A stretch of 6,252 nt of DNA. Source: Sandarakinorhabdus sp. (GTDB lineage: Bacteria; Pseudomonadota; Alphaproteobacteria; Sphingomonadales; Sphingomonadaceae). Position 1 is the stretch's first letter; every line of letters starts with the position of its first letter. The stretch is from the NCBI GenBank assembly GCA_025458465.1, contig JALOSK010000138.1:1-6252 (forward strand), in the 5' to 3' direction. Shown here one piece after another: positions 1 through 5,642 of this stretch. The notes beneath the pieces were generated by a model. That model had not been told where the DNA came from. It ran no database searches and saw only the letters and a program-made list of their open reading frames with translations. The position numbers were made by a program, and so were the translations under genes.

Positions 1-1303
<1,303 letters not shown>

Positions 1304-1317
1304 TTTCGCGCCGATTG

Positions 1318-1326
1318 TGCTATGCA
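1318..1326 (+). promoter_or_regulatory. TGC-N3-GCA inverted repeat upstream of small ORF 1
   Basis: The bases TGC TAT GCA form a short dyad, flanked by TTG on the left and AATTCA on the right. A similar arrangement (TGC ACT GCA, then AA and ATTCA) occurs at 1671-1679 upstream of the second small ORF. The dyad is short, and its role as a protein-binding site is inferred only from this recurrence. Confidence 0.25.
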
Positions 1327-1339
1327 ATTCACGATGTCG

Positions 1340-1347
1340 TTGAGTCC
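1340..1347 (+). promoter_or_regulatory. GANTC (CcrM methylation) site in TTGAGTCC, copy 1
   Basis: GAGTC at 1342-1346 matches GANTC, the target of the alphaproteobacterial cell-cycle methyltransferase CcrM. It is one of only two such sites in the window, and the octamer TTGAGTCC recurs exactly at 1614-1621. It lies 93 bases before the start of small ORF 1 and 36 bases after the ligA stop. The sequence match is certain. Methylation and any GcrA-type regulation are inferred. Confidence 0.5.
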
Positions 1348-1419
1348 GCCGTACTGCGGAATGCAGACCGCGACGAACCGGCCCCGGCTCCCGGCAGCAG
1401 CGTGTGCGCGCATGCAGGA

Positions 1420-1425
1420 AAGGAG
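1420..1425 (+). promoter_or_regulatory. Strong Shine-Dalgarno of small ORF 1
   Basis: AAGGAG ends seven bases before the ATG at 1433. It selects this ATG over the in-frame upstream ATG codons at 1322, 1334, 1361 and 1412, none of which I would give a comparable site. Confidence 0.5.
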
Positions 1426-1432
1426 CGCTGCC

Positions 1433-1612
1433 ATGAACACCCGAACCACCCCGCGTGGCCGACCCGCACCACCGTTTCATGTCGAATTGGTGCCGGTGCC
1501 AACAGAAACCCCGCCATTCCATGCACTTCACGGCACGGTGCCGTTGTCCCCCGCGCCGCATTTGCCAAGCCATCTGGAAGAGGGCGTTGCCCCGCAGGCA
1601 CGTCAACGCTGA
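1433..1612 (+). CDS. Possible small proline-rich protein, 59 aa (small ORF 1)
   Basis: I do not recognise this product. The ORF encodes 59 residues: 13 prolines and 5 histidines, no cysteine, no hydrophobic stretch long enough for a membrane helix, and an Arg-rich C-terminus (QARQR). Its start is well supported by AAGGAG seven bases upstream. Against it, the codon choice is unlike the neighbours: about 60% G or C at third positions by hand count, with CGA, CCA, GCA, ACA and TTG codons, while ligA next door and small ORF 2 are strongly G/C-ended. It is therefore either a weakly selected or recently arisen small gene, or a chance open frame behind a purine-rich stretch. It lies 129 bp after ligA on the same strand and 140 bp before small ORF 2. 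Confidence 0.38.
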   Translation: MNTRTTPRGRPAPPFHVELVPVPTETPPFHALHGTVPLSPAPHLPSHLEEGVAPQARQR

Positions 1613-1613
1613 T

Positions 1614-1621
1614 TTGAGTCC
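1614..1621 (+). promoter_or_regulatory. GANTC (CcrM methylation) site in TTGAGTCC, copy 2
   Basis: GAGTC at 1616-1620 sits in exactly the same octamer as copy 1. It starts one base after the stop of small ORF 1 and 139 bases before the start of small ORF 2. These two are the only GANTC sites in the window. Confidence 0.5.
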
Positions 1622-1635
1622 TGATTGATTGTAAT

Positions 1636-1654
1636 CCATGCGCTCAACGCATGG
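1636..1654 (+). repeat. Perfect 7-bp inverted repeat CCATGCG/CGCATGG
   Basis: CCATGCG (1636-1642) and CGCATGG (1648-1654) form a perfect stem around the 5-nt loop CTCAA. No T-run follows, so it is not a classical terminator. It could be an operator or an RNA hairpin in the region between the two small ORFs, and it lies 15 bp after the second GANTC site. Confidence 0.45.
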
Positions 1655-1666
1655 CTGATACCGGAT

Positions 1667-1680
1667 TTGCTGCACTGCAA
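1667..1680 (+). promoter_or_regulatory. TTGCTGCACTGCAA dyad, PhaR-like operator candidate
   Basis: The 14-mer has TTGC/GCAA arms and contains CTGC-N3-GCAA. That is seven of eight fixed positions of the CTGC-N3/4-GCAG consensus known for PhaR, the polyhydroxybutyrate-responsive repressor of alphaproteobacteria. It lies 72 bp before small ORF 2, in a place suitable for an operator. The match is seen in the sequence; PhaR binding is inference, and small ORF 2 is not a phasin. Other TGC/GCA-binding regulators are equally possible. Confidence 0.3.
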
Positions 1681-1713
1681 AAATTCATGTGACGCTCTTA
1701 TTACAGTCTCAGC

Positions 1714-1736
1714 AGCCGGGAATGGGCCCGGCTTTT
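1714..1736 (+). terminator. Terminator-like hairpin in the leader of small ORF 2
   Basis: AGCCGGG (1714-1720) pairs perfectly with CCCGGCT (1727-1733) around the loop AATGGG, and the run TTTT (1733-1736) follows. The T-run is short for an intrinsic terminator. The hairpin ends only five bases before the Shine-Dalgarno of small ORF 2. It could terminate transcripts coming from ligA or small ORF 1, act as an attenuator, or be a 5' stabilising or translation-controlling stem of the small ORF 2 mRNA. Confidence 0.45.
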
Positions 1737-1741
1737 GAAAC

Positions 1742-1746
1742 AGGAG
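1742..1746 (+). promoter_or_regulatory. Shine-Dalgarno of small ORF 2
   Basis: AGGAG ends six bases before the ATG at 1753 and fixes that start. Its context (AGGAGCG, then CCATGAA) closely resembles that of small ORF 1. Confidence 0.65.
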
Positions 1747-1752
1747 CGTACC

Positions 1753-1902
1753 ATGAAGGTCATCCAGACCGAACTTGAACCGCAGGTGCGCGCCGTGGCC
1801 ACTGCCGAAGAGCAGCCCGCCACCCGTGTCCTGCCCAAGCGCCGCCGCCGCGTGATGCTCACGCCGGCCGTGGTCGAAGCCCGCCTGTTCCACGCGCTTT
1901 AA
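1753..1902 (+). CDS. Small basic hypothetical protein, 49 aa (small ORF 2)
   Basis: I do not recognise this family. The product has 49 residues in three parts: an N-terminal segment with several acidic residues (MKVIQTELEPQVRAV), a central basic run KRRRR (residues 29-33), and a C-terminus VMLTPAVVEARLFHAL that could form a short amphipathic helix. The net charge is about +4. There is no signal peptide, cysteine or membrane segment. Support for coding is good: AGGAG six bases upstream, about 83% G or C at third positions by hand count, and a clean TAA. The gene stands alone. It is preceded by a 140-bp leader with a GANTC site, two hairpins and a TGC/GCA dyad, and it is followed by the convergent prmA 37 bp away, so it is not a leader peptide for a downstream gene. 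The basic run would suit nucleic-acid binding, but that is only a guess. Confidence 0.7.
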   Translation: MKVIQTELEPQVRAVATAEEQPATRVLPKRRRRVMLTPAVVEARLFHAL

Positions 1903-1939
1903 GGCGCGCACGAACAGGCACAAGCCTCACAAAACAAAC
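1903..1939. other. Short convergent gap between small ORF 2 and prmA
   Basis: Only 37 bp separate the two convergent stop codons. The only dyad is a weak 4-bp one, AGGC/GCCT (1916-1927), with no T-run on either strand. I see no strong intrinsic terminator, so the two transcripts may overlap at their 3' ends. Confidence 0.5.
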
Positions 1940-2830
1940 TCACTTCCGGGTGAGGACCAGGCACGGCCATTCGGCCTGCCGATCCAGCGCATACGCCGGC
2001 ACGAGACCGTGCCGGCGATAGGCGTTGGCAACGGCGCGCTGCTGGTGGCGGAGCAATCCGGCCATCACCAGCACGCCGCCGGGCGCAATCACGCCCGAAA
2101 GATCACGCGCCAGTGCGATCAGCGGCGGCGCCAGGATATTGGCCAGCACCAGATCATAAGGCGCGCGCGCCGTGAGCGCCGGGGCGGATAGCCCCGGCGC
2201 CACGGTCGTTGCAATGCGCCCAGCGCATAGACCTGCGACAAATTGGTTCAACCGCAGATTGTCGTCGGTCACGTCGATGGCGATCGGATCGATGTCGCTG
2301 GCAATCACCTGTGCCGTGCGATTGGCCTTCAGCGCCGCCATCGCCAGCACGCCGGTGCCGGTGCCGATATCGGCGATGTTGCGAAAGCGCCGCGCCTTGC
2401 CCAATCGTACCAGTGCCTTCAGGCAGCCGTGGGTGGTGGCGTGCTGGCCGGTGCCGAAAGCCAGGCCAGCCTCAATCCGCAGCGGCCAATCGCCCGGCCG
2501 CACCGCATCGGCATGATCGGCGGTGTGCACGATGAAACGCCCGGCGCGCACCGGTTCCAGCCCGCGCTGCGACAGGGTGGTCCAGTCCTGCTCGGCCAGT
2601 TCGGCCACGGCCACGTCCCGTGCGCTGCTGAACAGGCCGGTGATCAGCGCCACCGAGGCGTCGTCAGGCTGGTCAGCGAAATAGGCCGTCACCAGCCATT
2701 CGTCTGGCTTGGCCGGATCCGGCTCTTCGGCGTTCAGGGTTGGCGGGTCGTCCAGCGGCAAGATGTCGGCCAGATCGGGCAGGTGTTCAGCCTCGGCCCG
2801 GTTGCACCAGAAATTGAGCGTCCAGCTCAT
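1940..2830 (-). CDS. prmA: Ribosomal protein L11 methyltransferase PrmA
   Basis: PrmA uses S-adenosylmethionine to methylate ribosomal protein L11 in the cytoplasm; in the characterised family, lysines and the N-terminal amine are modified. The product has 296 residues, close to the usual 290-300. It has an N-terminal substrate-recognition part (about 1-110) and a class I methyltransferase fold. The family signature AGLAFGTGQHATT is at residues 121-133, SAM-binding motif I DIGTGTGVLAMAA at 154-166, acidic DIDP at 179-182, and the NILAPPL motif at 231-237. The open frame extends further upstream inside hisZ, but the family N-terminus begins at MSWTLNF. That ATG overlaps the hisZ stop as ATGA and has no Shine-Dalgarno, which fits translational coupling to hisZ. 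Confidence 0.96.
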   Translation of the reverse strand: MSWTLNFWCNRAEAEHLPDLADILPLDDPPTLNAEEPDPAKPDEWLVTAYFADQPDDASVALITGLFSSARDVAVAELAEQDWTTLSQRGLEPVRAGRFIVHTADHADAVRPGDWPLRIEAGLAFGTGQHATTHGCLKALVRLGKARRFRNIADIGTGTGVLAMAALKANRTAQVIASDIDPIAIDVTDDNLRLNQFVAGLCAGRIATTVAPGLSAPALTARAPYDLVLANILAPPLIALARDLSGVIAPGGVLVMAGLLRHQQRAVANAYRRHGLVPAYALDRQAEWPCLVLTRK

Positions 2831-3921
2831 GCGGCAGTCACGCTGCTGCCGTTCCAGACGTGGCTGCACCCGAGATCGGCGGCGCTGGCCTTTTCGTCCA
2901 GCATCGCCACGGTGATCCAGCCTTCGCCGCGCAGCCCCACGCCAACGCTGGCCGGCGTGCCCGGTGGCAGCGCCACGCGCTGCCTGGCCTCGCTGCCCAG
3001 GCCCAGTTCCACCAGCCCATCGACATAGAGCGAGAAACCGATGGCCGGTTCCTCGCTGCCATCGCCGCCGGCCACGCGATAGGCGCCGCCGCGCCCCACT
3101 TCGGCCATCAGGCCGGCGCCGAACAGCGAAAAGCCCAGCCACGTCTGATATTCAAAGCCATGGCGTTCGGTGGGATCAAGCGTGACGGCCACACCCTGCA
3201 AGCCGGCGGCCAGCGCGGCGATGGCGTCCAGCCGGTCCAGCACGGCATCGGGCAGATCAAGCTGCTTCAGGGCGGCCAGAGCGGCATCCACCGGGCCAGC
3301 GGCGGCAATCAGCGGCACGAATTCATCGGCGCCCAGCGCCTTCAGCGCGCCGACATCCTTGCCGTCCAGCAGCGCCTGCACCTGTTCCAGCGTGGCTGTG
3401 CCCAGCGGCCAACCGGCGGCGGCCAGATCGGCCACCAATGTGGGCATGGTGAGATCAATCGAAAGCCCGGTGACACCGGCGACGCCGAGCGCCTCGATCG
3501 CGACGGCGAGTACCTCGGCAGCGGCGGCCGGGCTGTCGCTGCCGATCAGTTCGGCGCCGGCCTGGGTGCGTTCGCGTTCGGGCGAAAGCTGGTCGCCGCG
3601 CACACGCAGCACCTGCCCGGCATACATCAGCCGCAGCGGCCGCGCCTGCCCGGCCAGCCTTGTGACGGCGATGCGGCCCACCTGGCCGGTGATGTCTGAC
3701 CTGATGGCCAGCGTGTGCTGCGACACCGGATCGGTGAAGCGCAGCAATTCCCGCCGGTTGCCGGGCAGGCTGGCTTCATATTCCACCAGCGGCGGCGCCA
3801 CCCGTTCATAGCCATGGCCGGCGCACACATCGGTGAGGATGCGCACGAGGCTGGCCAGCGCCTGCGCCTGCGGGGGGAGGCGGTCGCGCAGTCCTTCAGG
3901 CAGGAGGCCGAATGTCGTCAT
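2827..3921 (-). CDS. hisZ: ATP phosphoribosyltransferase regulatory subunit HisZ
   Basis: HisZ is a paralogue of histidyl-tRNA synthetase that lacks aminoacylation activity. It associates with short-form HisG to make the first enzyme of histidine synthesis and to give histidine feedback control. The 364-residue product starts in family style (LLPEGLRDRLPP, residues 6-17). It shows the class II synthetase core with RSDITGQVGRIA (74-85), a motif 2-like region with RVRGDQLSPERERTQAGAELIG (about 106-127), and the degenerate histidine-binding segment HGFEYQTWLGFSLFG (254-268). The HisRS anticodon-binding domain is absent. An in-frame TAA four codons upstream (3931-3933) makes the ATG at 3921 the first possible start, yet the bases before it (CGCTAACGCCCCCGC) contain no Shine-Dalgarno. 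It lies 71 bp after serA and overlaps prmA by four bases. HisRS itself is unlikely because of the length and motifs. Confidence 0.93.
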   Translation of the reverse strand: MTTFGLLPEGLRDRLPPQAQALASLVRILTDVCAGHGYERVAPPLVEYEASLPGNRRELLRFTDPVSQHTLAIRSDITGQVGRIAVTRLAGQARPLRLMYAGQVLRVRGDQLSPERERTQAGAELIGSDSPAAAAEVLAVAIEALGVAGVTGLSIDLTMPTLVADLAAAGWPLGTATLEQVQALLDGKDVGALKALGADEFVPLIAAAGPVDAALAALKQLDLPDAVLDRLDAIAALAAGLQGVAVTLDPTERHGFEYQTWLGFSLFGAGLMAEVGRGGAYRVAGGDGSEEPAIGFSLYVDGLVELGLGSEARQRVALPPGTPASVGVGLRGEGWITVAMLDEKASAADLGCSHVWNGSSVTAA

Positions 3922-3926
3922 GCGGG

Positions 3927-3984
3927 GGCGTTAGCGGCAAGCGGGGAGGGCGGCAAGCGCGAACGCCGCACGCGCATCCCCGCT
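3927..3984 (-). other. Strong intercistronic hairpin, possible pseudoknot, serA-hisZ
   Basis: In plus-strand coordinates, AGCGGGGA (3940-3947) and TCCCCGCT (3977-3984) form a perfect 8-bp inverted repeat, and GCGGC/GCCGC (3950-3954 with 3965-3969) can add an inner stem. Loop bases AACGCC (3962-3967) are also perfectly complementary to GGCGTT (3927-3932) just outside the hairpin. On the transcript that second pairing would make an H-type pseudoknot ending five bases before the hisZ ATG. There is no T-run, so this is not a classical terminator. It could set the expression ratio of serA to hisZ through mRNA processing, partial termination or control of initiation. The complementarity is seen; function is inferred, and chance pairing is easier in such GC-rich DNA. 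Confidence 0.4.
3934..3959 (-). repeat. 10-bp direct repeat CGCTTGCCGC in the hisZ leader
   Basis: Two exact copies (plus-strand 3934-3943 and 3950-3959) are separated by six bases, a 16-bp period. They overlap the 3' arms of the hairpins described for this leader, so either copy's GCCGC could pair with the same GCGGC. Confidence 0.5.
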
Positions 3985-3992
3985 CACACGCC

Positions 3993-5573
3993 TCACACGA
4001 AGTGCAGGGCGCTCGCCACCTTCACGCCGGGCAGGGCGCGGATGGCGCCGAGCAGCGCATCGGGGATGGCGTTGTCCACGCTCAGCAGCAGCACCGCCTC
4101 GCTACCGGCATCACGGCGGCCAAGGTGGAAGGTGCCGATGTTCACCGCCGCCTCGCCCAGCTTGGAGCCCAGCCGGCCGATGAAGCCCGGCTTGTCCTCG
4201 TTGACGATGTACAGCATGTCCCCGGCCAGATCGGCTTCCACGGTGATGCCGAAAATCTCGGTCAGGCGCGGCTTGGACATGCCGAACAAGGTGCCGGCCA
4301 CGGTGCGCGCGCCGCTGGCGGTGGTCACCGTGACGCGCAGCAGCGTGTGATAATCGGTTTCGCGATCGTGGCGCACTTCGGCGATCTCGATCTCGCGTTC
4401 GCGGGCGAGATAGGGCGCGTTGACCATGTTCACCGTATCGCTGTGGGTGCGCATCAGGCCGGCCAGCACGGCCGCCGTGATCGGCTTCAGGTTCAGCTGC
4501 GCGGCAGCGCCTTCCACCTCCACCCGGACCGACTTGATGCCTTCATTGTCAAGCTGGCCCACCAGGCTGCCCAGCCGTTCGGCCAGCGCCATGTAGGGCT
4601 TCAGCCGCGGCGCTTCCTCGGCCGACAGCGACGGCATGTTGAGCGCGTTGGTGACGCCGCCGGTGAGCAGGAAATCCGAAAGCTGCTCGGCCACCTGGAT
4701 GGCGACATTCACCTGTGCTTCGTCGGTGCTGGCGCCAAGGTGCGGCGTGCAGACGAAGTTGGGCGTCCCGAACAGCGGGCTGGCCTTGGCCGGTTCTTCG
4801 GCAAACACGTCCAGCGCGGCGCCGGCGATGTGCCCGCTGTCGAGCAGTTCCTTCAGCGCCGCTTCGTCGATCAGGCCGCCGCGCGCGCAGTTGACGATGC
4901 GGATGCCCGGCTTGCACTTCAGCAGGTTTTCCCGGGACAGGATGTTGCGCGTGCTGTCGGTGAGCGGCGTGTGCAGGCTGATGAAATCGGCGCCGGCCAG
5001 CAGCTCGTCCAGCGTCACCTTGGTCACGCCCATGTGTTCGGCGCGTTCGGGGGTGAGGAAGGGATCATAGGCGATCACCTTCATCTTCAGGCCCAGCGCG
5101 CGATCAGCCACGATGCTGCCGATGTTGCCGGCGCCGATCAGGCCCAGCGTCTTGGCGGTGACTTCCACGCCCATGAAGCGGTTCTTTTCCCACTTGCCGG
5201 CCTGGGTGGAGGCATCGGCTTCGGGCAACTGGCGGGCCAGCGCGAACATCAGGGCGATGGCGTGTTCGGCGGTGGTGATCGAATTGCCGAACGGCGTGTT
5301 CATCACCACGACACCCAGCGCCGAGGCCGCCGGGATGTCGACATTGTCGACCCCGATGCCGGCGCGGCCCACCACCTTCAGATTGGTGGCGGCGGCCAGC
5401 ACATCCTTCGTTACCTTGGTGGAGGAACGGATGGCGAGGCCATCATAGGTGCCGATGATCTTGATCAGCTCGTCCTTGGACAGGCCGGTGATCTCGTCCA
5501 CCTCGATCCCGCGGGCGCGGAAAATCTCGGCGGCCTTGGGGGACATCTGATCGGAAATCAGGACGCGTGGCAT
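3993..5573 (-). CDS. serA: D-3-phosphoglycerate dehydrogenase SerA (long, ACT-bearing)
   Basis: SerA oxidises 3-phosphoglycerate to 3-phosphohydroxypyruvate with NAD+, the first committed step of serine synthesis, in the cytoplasm. The 526 residues match the long type. The substrate domain halves flank a Rossmann domain with GAGNIG (147-152) and Asp170 in YDPF, which selects NAD over NADP. Catalytic residues are Arg231 (NCARGG), Glu260 (DVFAEEP) and His278 (TPHLGAST). An intervening ASB domain (about 318-445) follows, then a C-terminal ACT domain (about 453-524) with N458, D460 and PGFIG, the region where serine binds in the family. The ATG at 5573 is preceded by GGAG seven bases away. serC lies 69 bp upstream on the same strand, giving consecutive pathway steps in probable co-transcription. 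Feedback by serine is likely from the ACT domain but not shown. Confidence 0.98.
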   Translation of the reverse strand: MPRVLISDQMSPKAAEIFRARGIEVDEITGLSKDELIKIIGTYDGLAIRSSTKVTKDVLAAATNLKVVGRAGIGVDNVDIPAASALGVVVMNTPFGNSITTAEHAIALMFALARQLPEADASTQAGKWEKNRFMGVEVTAKTLGLIGAGNIGSIVADRALGLKMKVIAYDPFLTPERAEHMGVTKVTLDELLAGADFISLHTPLTDSTRNILSRENLLKCKPGIRIVNCARGGLIDEAALKELLDSGHIAGAALDVFAEEPAKASPLFGTPNFVCTPHLGASTDEAQVNVAIQVAEQLSDFLLTGGVTNALNMPSLSAEEAPRLKPYMALAERLGSLVGQLDNEGIKSVRVEVEGAAAQLNLKPITAAVLAGLMRTHSDTVNMVNAPYLAREREIEIAEVRHDRETDYHTLLRVTVTTASGARTVAGTLFGMSKPRLTEIFGITVEADLAGDMLYIVNEDKPGFIGRLGSKLGEAAVNIGTFHLGRRDAGSEAVLLLSVDNAIPDALLGAIRALPGVKVASALHFV

Positions 5574-5642
5574 GGTTTTGCTCCAGGAATGTGAGGCTGG
5601 GCCCGTGTCGGGGCCGTGGAGAGGCTGTGGGACGGCAGCCGT
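5574..5642 (-). other. serC-serA intergenic region with serA Shine-Dalgarno
   Basis: This 69-bp gap holds the serA Shine-Dalgarno (GGAG, plus-strand 5581-5584), a 5-bp GGCCC/GGGCC dyad (5600-5615), a 7-bp direct repeat GAGGCTG (5593-5599 and 5621-5627) and the palindrome ACGGCAGCCGT (5632-5642) directly after the serC stop. None has a T-run or an obvious promoter beside it. It is probably a transcribed spacer. Confidence 0.5.

Larger units (their letters stand above)
1304..1432 (+). other. Non-coding leader between ligA and small ORF 1
   Basis: This 129-bp stretch has no convincing gene. It contains a TGC-N3-GCA element (1318-1326), a GANTC site in TTGAGTCC (1340-1347) and a 5-bp hairpin TCCGC/GCGGA with a 6-nt loop (1345-1360). 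A second weak hairpin, GCGTG/CATGC (1400-1415), lies just before the ribosome binding site of the next ORF. No confident promoter hexamers are visible. The open frame continues upstream to an ATG at 1322, but that start has no ribosome binding site, so I treat this part as untranslated leader. Confidence 0.45.

Noticed and set aside
1676..1704. Promoter for small ORF 2 with TGCAAA and TATTAC
   Set aside because: The -35 matches only three of six bases; a real promoter probably exists nearby but cannot be placed by eye.
2243..3028. Long plus-strand open frames opposite prmA and hisZ, including 2243-3028 and 2860-3699
   Set aside because: They are antisense to well-recognised genes, have compositionally biased translations, and show no family motif.
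2831..3142. N-terminal extension of prmA by about 104 codons
   Set aside because: The added residues are Arg/Gly-rich out-of-frame hisZ sequence; the PrmA family starts at MSWTLNF.
3912..5594. A 560-codon plus-strand open frame antisense to nearly all of serA
   Set aside because: It mirrors serA exactly, is low-complexity (Gly, His, Gln, Ala), and is the usual antisense shadow of a G/C-ended gene. serA shows every family motif.
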